Source: Bacteroidota bacterium (lineage in GTDB: Bacteria > Bacteroidota > Bacteroidia > Bacteroidales > Dysgonomonadaceae). Taken from it: DNA of 64,000 nt. The position numbers and the translations under genes are program-made. The stretch lies in the NCBI GenBank assembly GCA_023388315.1, contig JAEWGM010000013.1, forward strand, positions 1 to 64,000, in the 5' to 3' direction. Below are positions 42,699 to 51,131 of this stretch, piece after piece; position 1 is the first letter of the stretch; every line of letters starts with the position of its first letter. The notes below the pieces were generated by a model. That model worked only from the letters and a program-made list of their open reading frames with translations, did not search any database and had not been told where the DNA came from.

Positions 42699-42845
42699 GA
42701 ACGCGCAAACAAAGGTTTTTTGATTACGGATCATCTTTATCGGCACATAATGGAATTTTCTGACCGCGCCTATCTGATGCATCAAGGAACGTTGAGCCAA
42801 GTAATTGATATCGATGATTTGAGAACATTGAAATACATAAACTAA
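42699..42845 (+). pseudogene. C-terminal remnant of an ABC transporter ATPase (LptB-like)
   Basis: Forty-eight codons read ERANKGFLITDHLYRHIMEF, then SDRAYLMHQGTLSQ, and end at TAA 42843-42845. This matches the switch-His region (ITDH) and tail of ABC ATPases such as LptB. Nothing recognisable precedes it: no Walker A, signature or start codon. It lies in the 267-base spacer between the acidic hypothetical gene and the HhH gene. Confidence 0.65.
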
Positions 42846-42908
42846 CTTTGTTCATCTTATTTCAATTGTTTTTTTGCCTTTACGCATAAACTTCAAAAAG
42901 CACCTGTC

Positions 42909-43643
42909 TTAAAACTGCAAATAAGGCGTTAATTTTTTAATGTCTTCGGCGGAAAATTCGTCCAGCATTCCTAATTCGTTAATCGATTGAATGCTGCCTT
43001 TTCTCTTGCGTAAATTCATAATTGCCTGCACCTGTTTGTAATTCAAATAAGGATGTGCCAGCAATTCTTTAAATTCTAGCTTGTTGATGTGGATTTTACT
43101 AAAATTGCCATCGGGTTCAATGTAAGCCGATATCTTCACAAACATATCATTATCCACGCCGTACACTTCCAACAATTGTTCTACCGATGCAAATCCGCCC
43201 AAAAGATTTTGGTATTTTACAATGCGCGATGCAAATGAACTGCCAATGCCGGGAATTTTTTTCCACTCGGCGGTATCGGTTGAGTTCAACAAAATTGTTT
43301 CGCCTGTGGCGAGTTTCTCTTGTCGGGGGAATGGTGTGTAATTCTGAGACTGTTTTTCGGGCGTCGTTTGTTTTTCTGTATATGTTCTTTGAGTAGAATA
43401 ATCGTGCTGCTCTCGCTGACTATACGATATGCTTTCAGATTTTTCCGTAGGCAACGGCCGAAGCGATTCTTGAAAAAGTTGAAACTCCTGCACCAACGAA
43501 TCGTTTCGCATTATGGCGACATCCGATGTGGTACGCTGCCGTAAAACCACGTTCAAAATAAGAGTAAGCACAATCAGAACAAGCAGCAAAAGTATGGCTA
43601 CTTGCGCACTTTTTTGAAAATAAAGAAAATCTTTCCAATTCAT
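42909..43643 (-). CDS. ComEA-like helix-hairpin-helix membrane protein
   Basis: A 244-residue protein with one N-terminal membrane helix (VAILLLLVLIVLTLILNVVL, about 14-33) and a Gln/Thr/Ser-rich linker. It then has HhH motifs in WKKIPGIGSSFASRIVKY and GGFASVEQLLEVYGV, with a second pair in the last 60 residues. It should bind DNA non-specifically in the periplasm. In Bacteroidota such proteins may serve DNA uptake or be general binders; no competence gene is nearby. Confidence 0.85.
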   Translation of the reverse strand: MNWKDFLYFQKSAQVAILLLLVLIVLTLILNVVLRQRTTSDVAIMRNDSLVQEFQLFQESLRPLPTEKSESISYSQREQHDYSTQRTYTEKQTTPEKQSQNYTPFPRQEKLATGETILLNSTDTAEWKKIPGIGSSFASRIVKYQNLLGGFASVEQLLEVYGVDNDMFVKISAYIEPDGNFSKIHINKLEFKELLAHPYLNYKQVQAIMNLRKRKGSIQSINELGMLDEFSAEDIKKLTPYLQF

Positions 43644-43694
43644 AAAATGCTGTTTTGTGACGAGTAAAGTTAAAAACTTTTCATTAGAAAGTAG

Positions 43695-43702
43695 TACCTT
43701 TG
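43695..43702 (+). promoter_or_regulatory. -7 element of spmAB
   Basis: TACCTTTG, 29 bases before the ATG at 43731. No good -33. Confidence 0.45.
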
Positions 43703-43730
43703 GGAAAATTAATTTAATATCGCAATCGTT

Positions 43731-44963
43731 ATGGTTTTAAATTACATTTGGGTCGCTTTTTTCATCATCGCTTTTGTGGTAGGTCTTGTCAAGTTGATTT
43801 TTTTTGGCGATGTGAACGTGTTTACCGAAATAATGAACTCAACTTACGATTCCGCACGCACGGGATTTGAAATTTCGTTGGGATTAACCGGCGTACTTTC
43901 GCTTTGGCTGGGTGTAATGAAAATTGGTGAACGCGGCGGAATGATCGATATGTTTTCACGAGGTGTTGCACCTTTGTTTTCAAAGCTTTTCCCCGATATT
44001 CCAAAAGGCCATCCGGCTTCGGGTTCTATTTTAATGAATATTTCAGCCAATATGCTGGGTTTGGATAATGCCGCCACACCATTCGGCTTGAAAGCGATGC
44101 AAGAGTTACAAGAGATAAATCCAAACAAAGAGCAAGCATCCAATCCGATGATTATGTTCCTTATAATGAACGCATCGGGATTGACACTTATCCCCGTAAC
44201 CGTGATGGTTTATCGCGCGCAAATGGGCGCCACTAATCCCGCCGATGTATTTATTCCCATCATGATCGCCACGTTTGTTGCAACACTTGTGGGCGTTATC
44301 GCCGTTTGTTTGAAGCAGCGTATCAATGTATTTAATAAAGCCATCATGGGCTTCTTCTTGGGAATGTCCGCCATCATCGCGGGCACGGTTTTCGCTTTCA
44401 ACAATATGTCGCAAGAAAAAGCGAATATTGTTTCGGGTCTTATCGCGAATGTTTTTCTGCTATCCATTATCGTGCTTTTTATCGTGATTGCGATGCGCAA
44501 AAAAGTAAATATTTTTGAAGCGTTTATTGATGGTGCCAAAGATGGATTTAAAACTGCCGTCACCATTATCCCTTACTTGATTGCTATTTTGGTTGGAATT
44601 GGAGTTTTTCGCGCCTCGGGAGCAATGGATTTTCTAATGGATGGACTTCGCAGTTTGGTGGCGGTTACCGGAGCCGATACACGCTGGGTGGACGGAATCC
44701 CTACGGCCGTTATGAAACCGCTCAGCGGTAGTGGTGCTCGCGGAATGATGATTGATGCGATGCAAACGTTCGGAGCCGATTCATTTGCCGGAAGATTAGC
44801 GGGCGTATTGCAAGGCGCAACGGACACCACATTCTATATTGTGGCTGTTTACTACGGCGCGGTAAACATCAAAAACAGCCGCTACACTATATCCTATGCG
44901 CTATTGTCGGATTTGGCGGGCATTGTGGCTGCCATTTTCGTGGCCTACCTCTTTTTCGGATAA
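43731..44963 (+). CDS. Fused SpmA-SpmB nucleoside-recognition membrane protein
   Basis: A 410-residue polytopic protein. The first half (about 1-200) corresponds to SpmA with LGLDNAATPFGLKAM, and the second half (about 230-410) to SpmB with GIPTAVMKPLSGSGARGMM and LQGATDTTFYIVAVYYG. Both halves carry the Gate (nucleoside recognition) domain. In spore-formers SpmA/B act in spore core dehydration; this organism is not expected to sporulate, so it is more likely a transporter. The fusion is common in Bacteroidota. Confidence 0.9.
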   Translation: MVLNYIWVAFFIIAFVVGLVKLIFFGDVNVFTEIMNSTYDSARTGFEISLGLTGVLSLWLGVMKIGERGGMIDMFSRGVAPLFSKLFPDIPKGHPASGSILMNISANMLGLDNAATPFGLKAMQELQEINPNKEQASNPMIMFLIMNASGLTLIPVTVMVYRAQMGATNPADVFIPIMIATFVATLVGVIAVCLKQRINVFNKAIMGFFLGMSAIIAGTVFAFNNMSQEKANIVSGLIANVFLLSIIVLFIVIAMRKKVNIFEAFIDGAKDGFKTAVTIIPYLIAILVGIGVFRASGAMDFLMDGLRSLVAVTGADTRWVDGIPTAVMKPLSGSGARGMMIDAMQTFGADSFAGRLAGVLQGATDTTFYIVAVYYGAVNIKNSRYTISYALLSDLAGIVAAIFVAYLFFG

Positions 44964-44999
44964 AAATAATGCACTCTGCAAGTAAATAAAAGTTAAAAT

Positions 45000-45422
45000 A
45001 TGGCGATTACATTCCAAGCAGAAAATATTGATTTTCCAAAAATAAAAAGACGAGACACCAAAAGTTGGATTAAATTGGTTGCCGAGAATTACAATAAAAA
45101 AATCGGCGATATCAATTACTTGTTTTGCACCGACGAGAAAATTTTGGAAGTAAACCGACAATATCTCTCTCACGATTTTTACACCGATATCATCACTTTC
45201 GATTATTCAGAAGGAAACAAAATTTCGGGAGATATCATCATTAGTTTGGATACCGTTCGCAGCAATTCACAAAAGTTTAATACTAATTTTTCGGAAGAAT
45301 TGTATCGGGTAATTATTCACGGAATTCTGCATCTATGCGGTGTGAAGGATAAATCGGAAGAAGAAGAAAAAACCATGCGCCAAGCCGAAAATAATGCCCT
45401 GAAAATGATAAATATCCAATAA
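45000..45422 (+). CDS. ybeY: rRNA maturation endoribonuclease YbeY
   Basis: YbeY processes the 16S rRNA 3' end and acts in ribosome quality control. The 140-residue protein carries the zinc motif as HGILHLCGVKDK. In E. coli the third ligand is a His in the HxxxHxxxxxH pattern; here that position is Lys. I believe this replacement is usual in Bacteroidota. It starts 36 bases after spmAB and is followed by the EEP nuclease. Confidence 0.93.
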   Translation: MAITFQAENIDFPKIKRRDTKSWIKLVAENYNKKIGDINYLFCTDEKILEVNRQYLSHDFYTDIITFDYSEGNKISGDIIISLDTVRSNSQKFNTNFSEELYRVIIHGILHLCGVKDKSEEEEKTMRQAENNALKMINIQ

Positions 45423-45467
45423 ATTACTTTTGAAAACCAACAAATGTTAATTGATTAGACAAAGAGT

Positions 45468-46418
45468 ATGCGTTCCCAATTTTCTTTCATGTTTTATAAC
45501 ACCGAAAACTTTTATGATACCATTGACGACCCGGGTGTAATGGATCGAGATTTCACTCCCAAAGGAAGGTTCAGATGGGACGAAAAGAAGTTCAACGATA
45601 AAGTCGATAAGTTAACATTTGTAATTCAAGACATTGTAAAACCCGAAACGCCCGATATTATCGGCTTGGCCGAAATAGAAAATGAAAGGGTAATGAGAGC
45701 TATTATGGACGATTTGCACCGCAAGGAAATGCGACACTATAGCTTTGTGCACTACGATAGCCCCGATGAACGCGGAGCCGATGTGGCAATGATTTACAAT
45801 ACACAATCGTTTATTGTGCAGGAGTCAAATCCCATTTTAGTGCATCTACCCGGCATTGAAGACCGCACGCGCGATATTCTGCACGTAAAAGGAAAAACTG
45901 CCTTTGATGACTCTTTACATTTGTTCATCACGCACTTTCCTTCAAGACGCGAAGGAACAGACAAATCGGAACGTCGACGTTATTTTGTGGCAAGCGAGCT
46001 TCAAAACGCAGTGTACAAAGTACTAAAAAAGAATCCCAACGCAAACGTCCTCATTATGGGTGACTTCAACGATACGCCCGACGATAATAGCATTGACGAA
46101 GTGCTGGGTGCTCAAAAAAATTTTGACAATATTATGCCCGATAAATTGTATAATTTAATGTATCCTCGCCACAAACGTGGAATCGGCTCTACTTATCACA
46201 AAGGCTGGCTGATGTTTGACCAGTTTATTGTTTCGGGCAACATGCTTCTCTCGGATAAATTCGATTGCAAACCCGAATATGCCGATGTATTCAACCCAAA
46301 ATACTTGCTGCATTTCGATAAGAAAGGACGTCCCAACGTCAATAGAACCTACAGAAACCATTACACCGGAGGATATAGCGATCACTTGCCTATTTATTTG
46401 AGAATGAAATTAATATAG
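45468..46418 (+). CDS. Endonuclease/exonuclease/phosphatase family protein
   Basis: A 316-residue DNase I-like (EEP) hydrolase without a signal peptide. Active-site motifs are FMFYNTENFYD (1st strand), GLAEIENERV (metal Glu), FITHFPSRREG, LIMGDFNDTPDD and YSDHLPIYL at the C-terminus. Bacteroidota members are often annotated as endonucleases; the substrate could be nucleic acid or a phosphodiester. Its stop overlaps the end of the convergent DUF4143 remnant by 9 bases. Confidence 0.87.
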   Translation: MRSQFSFMFYNTENFYDTIDDPGVMDRDFTPKGRFRWDEKKFNDKVDKLTFVIQDIVKPETPDIIGLAEIENERVMRAIMDDLHRKEMRHYSFVHYDSPDERGADVAMIYNTQSFIVQESNPILVHLPGIEDRTRDILHVKGKTAFDDSLHLFITHFPSRREGTDKSERRRYFVASELQNAVYKVLKKNPNANVLIMGDFNDTPDDNSIDEVLGAQKNFDNIMPDKLYNLMYPRHKRGIGSTYHKGWLMFDQFIVSGNMLLSDKFDCKPEYADVFNPKYLLHFDKKGRPNVNRTYRNHYTGGYSDHLPIYLRMKLI

Positions 46419-46665
46419 GAATCCGAACATCCACAATGGAATTTTATTTTTAAATCCGTATTCAAGTCCATCAGCGGCGATAAACGCGTTGTTAATCCCT
46501 TCAATTTGTCCTGTTACTTTCTTTGCAGCCCAATCTCTAAAGAAAGTTTTTGATCAATTATAAAGTCGCCTTTTAACGCAATATTCACGGTGTGTTTATA
46601 ACGTAGCTGATTAGCAAAAAAGTCCCACGTACGCTTCCAAAGCCTACTTTTTGCATACCCTGCAA
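46410..46665 (-). pseudogene. Frameshifted C-terminal remnant of a DUF4143 ATPase
   Basis: The 364-base gap 46419-46782 mostly holds this. On the reverse strand three segments in two frames spell the DUF4143 tail: VGFGSVRGTF, then (after slippage in a T run near 46613-46619) FANQLRYKHTVNIALKGDF with IIDQ, then (after another shift) GQIEGINNAFIAADGLEYG and IPLWMFGFLY with TAA at 46410-46412. These align with FFFNQLNVKHSVNLPKKGDF, ENSFIAADDIEIG and IPLWLFGLLY of the intact gene at 40910-42103. The ATPase half is gone. Confidence 0.8.
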
Positions 46666-46756
46666 ATAACCTTGTCAATAAATCAATAATTAAGCGACAA
46701 CAAATCCGTTTTCAACACGTTAACATTACAGAAAATAGACATTAGCCAATTTGTAT

Positions 46757-46764
46757 TATCTTTG
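46757..46764 (+). promoter_or_regulatory. -7 element of mnmG
   Basis: TATCTTTG, 19 bases before the ATG at 46783. It excludes the upstream in-frame start at 46762, which overlaps it. Confidence 0.5.
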
Positions 46765-46782
46765 TATTTCACAAAAAACAAA

Positions 46783-48657
46783 ATGAATTTTAATTACGAC
46801 ATAATTGTTGTGGGCGCCGGGCACGCCGGTTGCGAAGCTGCCACCGCTGCCGCAAATTTGGGTTCAAACACATTGCTCATCACAATGGATATGAACAAAA
46901 TTGCCCAAATGAGCTGCAATCCGGCTGTGGGCGGTATTGCCAAAGGGCAAATTGTTCGTGAAATTGACGCCTTGGGCGGGCAAATGGGCATTGTGAGCGA
47001 TAAAACCGCCATACAATTTCGTATGCTGAATCGCTCGAAAGGGCCCGCTATGTGGAGCCCCCGCGTGCAAAGCGACCGCGCTAAATATATAGATACGTGG
47101 CGAGCCATCGTAGAAAACACGCCCAATTTGTATATGTGGCAAGATACCGTTTCACATCTTTTATTTGAAAATGGCGCGGTAACCGGCGTGAAAACCCGTA
47201 TGGGCGTTGAGTTTTTCGCTAAATCTGTGATTCTTACCAACGGTACTTTTTTGAACGGGTTAATCCACGTGGGGAAAGTGCAAATTGGCGGCGGAAGAGT
47301 TGCTGAACCGGCCTCGTTTGGAATGACCGAACAATTGCAAGACATTGGCTTCAAGACCGACCGAATGAAAACCGGCACACCGGTAAGAATCGATGGCAGA
47401 AGTGTGGATTTTTCTTTGATGGAGGAGCAGCCGGGCGATATTGATTTTCACAAATTCTCTTACCTCGACGATGTGCAGCGTGAACTCACGCAACGCAGTT
47501 GTTGGATCACCTATACATCGGAGGAGGTGCACGATTTATTGCGCGAAGGATTGCACGATTCGCCGCTTTACAACGGACAAATTCAAAGTATTGGGCCACG
47601 CTATTGCCCGAGTATTGAAACAAAAATCGTTACTTTTTCCGAAAAAACAAGCCACCAACTCTTCCTCGAACCCGAAGGCGAAACTACGCACGAATACTAC
47701 CTCAACGGCTTCTCCTCTTCCCTACCCCTACAAACGCAATTAAAAGCATTGCAAGCCGTTCCGGCTTTCAGAAACGTGCACATTTTCCGTCCGGGATACG
47801 CCATTGAATATGACTTTTTCGATCCGCGACAACTGAATCCGACTTTGGAAACCAAATTGGTGAAAAATCTGTTTTTTGCCGGACAAATTAACGGCACAAC
47901 AGGCTACGAAGAAGCCGGCGGACAAGGCATTATTGCCGGAATTAACGCACACATTAATTGCCACGGCGGTACACCTTTCACATTACGCCGAGACGAAGCC
48001 TACATTGGTGTTTTAATTGACGACCTCATCACAAAGGGCGTAGATGAGCCGTATCGGATGTTCACTTCGCGTGCGGAATACCGTATCTTGCTTCGTCAAG
48101 ACAATGCCGATGAGAGGCTCACAAAACGCGCCCATGAACTGGGGCTTGCCACGGCGGAACGCAAAATTCTCCTCGAAGAGAAAGAAAAAGAAGTGCAAAA
48201 AATCATTGATTTTGCAAGCAATTTCTCTATAAAAGCCGACCGGATAAATCCTTTTTTGGAACATTTGGGCACATCCCCACTCCGCCACGGGGTGAAATTG
48301 GTTGATCTTTTGACCCGTCCACATATCGATTTACAGGTAATGTCGCAGGAGGTAGGTCCCTTAAAAGAGCTGTTGTCAAATATAGCCAACCGAAGAGAAG
48401 AAATCATAGAATCGGCTGATATCAAGATAAAATATGAAGGCTATATCAAGCGTGAAAAGCTAATGGCCGACAAGATAAACAGGCTGGAAGACATCAAAAT
48501 TAAAGATAAATTCAACTATAACGGCATACAATCTTTATCCACCGAAGCAAGGCAAAAACTCACAAAAATCAATCCCGAAACCATTGCCCAAGCCAGCCGA
48601 ATTCCCGGCGTTTCGCCCAACGACATATCGGTTTTGCTTGTTCTTCTCGGCAGATAA
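46783..48657 (+). CDS. mnmG: tRNA uridine 34 carboxymethylaminomethyl modification enzyme MnmG (GidA)
   Basis: With MnmE, MnmG makes cmnm5U at the wobble position of several tRNAs. The 624-residue FAD protein starts MNFNYDIIVVGAGHAGCEAA, with the dinucleotide motif GAGHAG. The signature MSCNPAVGGIAKGQIVREID follows, and a second NAD-related motif is TNGTFLNGLIHVG. The C-terminal helical domain ends PGVSPNDISVLLVLL. I chose ATG 46783, which fits the family N-terminus and lies just after the -7 element. It precedes apt, with a parS site between them. Confidence 0.97.
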   Translation: MNFNYDIIVVGAGHAGCEAATAAANLGSNTLLITMDMNKIAQMSCNPAVGGIAKGQIVREIDALGGQMGIVSDKTAIQFRMLNRSKGPAMWSPRVQSDRAKYIDTWRAIVENTPNLYMWQDTVSHLLFENGAVTGVKTRMGVEFFAKSVILTNGTFLNGLIHVGKVQIGGGRVAEPASFGMTEQLQDIGFKTDRMKTGTPVRIDGRSVDFSLMEEQPGDIDFHKFSYLDDVQRELTQRSCWITYTSEEVHDLLREGLHDSPLYNGQIQSIGPRYCPSIETKIVTFSEKTSHQLFLEPEGETTHEYYLNGFSSSLPLQTQLKALQAVPAFRNVHIFRPGYAIEYDFFDPRQLNPTLETKLVKNLFFAGQINGTTGYEEAGGQGIIAGINAHINCHGGTPFTLRRDEAYIGVLIDDLITKGVDEPYRMFTSRAEYRILLRQDNADERLTKRAHELGLATAERKILLEEKEKEVQKIIDFASNFSIKADRINPFLEHLGTSPLRHGVKLVDLLTRPHIDLQVMSQEVGPLKELLSNIANRREEIIESADIKIKYEGYIKREKLMADKINRLEDIKIKDKFNYNGIQSLSTEARQKLTKINPETIAQASRIPGVSPNDISVLLVLLGR

Positions 48658-48666
48658 AATTACAAA

Positions 48667-48682
48667 TGTTTCACGTGGAACA
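48667..48682. promoter_or_regulatory. parS: parS site (ParB/Spo0J binding palindrome)
   Basis: TGTTTCACGTGGAACA. Its reverse complement is TGTTCCACGTGAAACA, which is identical to the well-known B. subtilis-type parS consensus. It sits 10 bases after the mnmG stop and 33 before apt. parS sites cluster around the replication origin, and mnmG is an origin-proximal gene in many bacteria. ParA/ParB are not in this window. Confidence 0.88.
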
Positions 48683-48715
48683 TTTGGCGAAAATTTAAAC
48701 TTATAAATATACAAT

Positions 48716-49246
48716 ATGAGCATTGAGACATTAACCGCTGCGGTTAGAAACATCCCCGATTTTCCGATCGAAGGAATTCAATTTAAAGACATCACCACCC
48801 TATTTCAATCGCCCACACACTTAAAAGAACTGTCGGACATCTTATACGATCGCTACAAAGACAAAGGAATTACCAAAGTGGTTGGCATTGAATCGCGCGG
48901 TTTTTTTATGGGTCCTGAATTGGCCATACGGCTGAATGCCGGTTTTGTTCCGATTAGAAAACCGGGCAAACTACCTTATAAAGTTATTGAAGAAAAATAC
49001 ACGAAAGAATACGGCATCGATGCCATTCAAATTCACGAAGACGCGCTCACCGAAGATGACATTGTGCTCATTCACGATGACCTTTTAGCCACCGGTGGAA
49101 CCATGGTTGCCGCGCTGAAATTGGTGAAGAAAATGAACGTGAAAAAAGTGCACATTAATTTTCTCATTGAATTAGAAAAACTGAACGGAAGAAAATTGTT
49201 TCCCCAAGATGTGGATATTGACACGGTGTTGAAGTTCGAAATTTAG
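48716..49246 (+). CDS. apt: Adenine phosphoribosyltransferase
   Basis: Salvages adenine to AMP with PRPP. The 176-residue enzyme has the PRPP loop VLIHDDLLATGGTM (about 120-133), the hood motif FPIEGIQFKDIT at the N-terminus, and GIESRGFFMGPELA. It lies in the mnmG-apt-uvrC order and its stop is 2 bases before uvrC. Confidence 0.96.
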   Translation: MSIETLTAAVRNIPDFPIEGIQFKDITTLFQSPTHLKELSDILYDRYKDKGITKVVGIESRGFFMGPELAIRLNAGFVPIRKPGKLPYKVIEEKYTKEYGIDAIQIHEDALTEDDIVLIHDDLLATGGTMVAALKLVKKMNVKKVHINFLIELEKLNGRKLFPQDVDIDTVLKFEI

Positions 49247-49248
49247 CG

Positions 49249-51054
49249 ATGAAAAAAGAAATACTCGACACACTCAAAATTTTGCCTCAAGGCCCCGGTT
49301 GCTACCAATTCATCGATGAAAAAGGCAACATTATCTACGTGGGCAAAGCAAAAAATCTAAAAAAAAGAGTGTCGTCGTATTTCACCAAATATCAAGAACA
49401 CCCAAAAACGCGCATTCTGGTGCGCAACACGCGGCAGATAAAATACATTGTCGTTAACTCAGAAGAAGACACATTTCTTCTCGAAAATAACCTTATCAAA
49501 GAGCTTCAGCCACGCTACAATGTGATGCTGAAAGACGACAAGTCTTACCCATCCATCGTAATTAAAAACGAGTTTTTTCCACGCGTTTACAAAACCCGAA
49601 ATATTGTAAAAGACGGCTCGAAATATTTTGGGCCGTATACATCGGTGCAATCGGTAAACGCGCTGCTCGACATTATACGAAAAGTGTATAATGTGCGCAC
49701 GTGCCGATTGAATCTAACGCCCGAAAATATTGCCGCCGGAAAATTTAAAGTCTGCCTCGAATATCACATCAAGCGATGCAAAGGCCCATGCGAAGCGCTG
49801 CAATCGCAAGAAGATTACAACAAAAACATTGCCGAAATCACTGAAATTCTCAAAGGAAACGTTTCGATTATCGAACGGCAAGTGGTGGAAGAAATGCAAC
49901 GTTGCGCCAATGAACTTCGGTTTGAAGAAGCACATCAGCTGAAAGAGAAGCTGCACTTAATCCAAAACTTTAAAGAAAAATCGCAAGTCGTTAGCAATAT
50001 TCATTACAATATAGATGTTTTCGGATTTGAGCAAGATGAAAATTCGGCATACATAAATTATTTACGTGTGGTAAACGGCGCCGTCATTCAAGCATATACT
50101 TTTGAATACAAAAAGAAGTTAGATGAAACACCCGAAGAATTGTTGAGTTTGGGCATCGTGGAAATGCGGCAACGGTTTGGCAGCGATTCCAAAGAAATTG
50201 TGGTTCCGTTTCTCCCCGATTTGAAACTTGCGGAGGTGGTTTTCACCATTCCTCAGCGTGGCGACAAAAAAAAATTGTTGGAACTTTCGGTAAAAAATGT
50301 AAAGCAGTTTAAAGTGGACAAACTGAAAAAAGCTGAAATGTTAAATCCGGAACAACGTGTTACACGAATTTTAAAAACGGTGCAAAAAGATTTGCAGTTA
50401 AAAGAAATTCCGTGGCATATTGAGTGTTTCGACAACTCCAATATTCAAGGCTCAAATCCGGTGGCGGCATGCGTTGTTTTCAAAAAAGCGAAGCCATCGA
50501 AAAAAGATTACCGCCACTTCAATATTAAAACCGTTGTTGGCGCCGATGATTACGCATCAATGGCTGAAATTGTTCATCGGCGCTACTCTCGGCTGCTTAA
50601 CGAAGGCGAAAATCTCCCGCAACTTATTGTAATTGATGGCGGTAAAGGACAACTTCACGTTGCCGCAAATTCACTTCAGAAAATTGGACTGTACGGAAAA
50701 ATTGCCATTATCGGTATCGCTGAGCGATTGGAAGAGATTTATTTTCCGGAAGACCCTATCCCACTCTATCTCGACAAAAATTCCGAAACGTTAAAACTCA
50801 TTCAGCAACTCCGCGATGAAGCGCATCGGTTCGGACTCACTTTTCACCGACAAAAACGAAGCAAAGCGCAAACCGTTTCTGAACTCGACAGCATTAAAGG
50901 AATCGGAAAAGAAACCAAAAAGAAATTACTCACCCATTTCAAGAGTATCAAACGAATAAAATCGGCAAGCGAAGAAGATATCAAATCACTAATTGGGAAA
51001 AGCAAAGGTGAAATTATTTGGAAATGGATTGAAAAAGGGAAACAAATTACCTAA
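49249..51054 (+). CDS. uvrC: Excinuclease ABC subunit C
   Basis: UvrC makes both incisions in nucleotide excision repair. The 601-residue protein has the N-terminal GIY-YIG nuclease (GPGCYQFIDEKGNIIYVGKAK), a UVR motif around 200-235 binding UvrB, the RNase H-like endonuclease (ECFDNSNIQGS and LIVIDGGKGQL), and C-terminal HhH motifs (LDSIKGIGKETKKKLL). Its stop codon lies inside the first unit of a 14-base triple repeat. Confidence 0.97.
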   Translation: MKKEILDTLKILPQGPGCYQFIDEKGNIIYVGKAKNLKKRVSSYFTKYQEHPKTRILVRNTRQIKYIVVNSEEDTFLLENNLIKELQPRYNVMLKDDKSYPSIVIKNEFFPRVYKTRNIVKDGSKYFGPYTSVQSVNALLDIIRKVYNVRTCRLNLTPENIAAGKFKVCLEYHIKRCKGPCEALQSQEDYNKNIAEITEILKGNVSIIERQVVEEMQRCANELRFEEAHQLKEKLHLIQNFKEKSQVVSNIHYNIDVFGFEQDENSAYINYLRVVNGAVIQAYTFEYKKKLDETPEELLSLGIVEMRQRFGSDSKEIVVPFLPDLKLAEVVFTIPQRGDKKKLLELSVKNVKQFKVDKLKKAEMLNPEQRVTRILKTVQKDLQLKEIPWHIECFDNSNIQGSNPVAACVVFKKAKPSKKDYRHFNIKTVVGADDYASMAEIVHRRYSRLLNEGENLPQLIVIDGGKGQLHVAANSLQKIGLYGKIAIIGIAERLEEIYFPEDPIPLYLDKNSETLKLIQQLRDEAHRFGLTFHRQKRSKAQTVSELDSIKGIGKETKKKLLTHFKSIKRIKSASEEDIKSLIGKSKGEIIWKWIEKGKQIT

Positions 51055-51092
51055 AACAGATTATCTAAAACAAATAACCTAAAACAGGTAAT
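51051..51092. repeat. Three 14-base tandem units upstream of the AAA ATPase gene
   Basis: CTAAAACA recurs at 51051, 51065 and 51079, giving units CTAAAACAGATTAT, CTAAAACAAATAAC and CTAAAACAGGTAAT. Inverted ATTACCT (51046-51052) and AGGTAAT (51086-51092) bracket them. They lie from the uvrC stop to 17 bases before the -7 element of the ATPase gene, an operator-like position. Confidence 0.65.
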
Positions 51093-51108
51093 TTTAAAAA
51101 TATTGTTG

Positions 51109-51116
51109 TATATTTG
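51109..51116 (+). promoter_or_regulatory. -7 element of the AAA ATPase gene
   Basis: TATATTTG, 15 bases before the chosen ATG at 51132. It rules out the upstream TTG at 51114 as start. Confidence 0.5.
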
Positions 51117-51131
51117 TCGCATAAAAACTCA

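Noticed and set aside
51051..51092. CRISPR-like reading of the 14-base tandem units
   Set aside because: Units are short, contiguous, lack unique spacers, and no cas genes are present.
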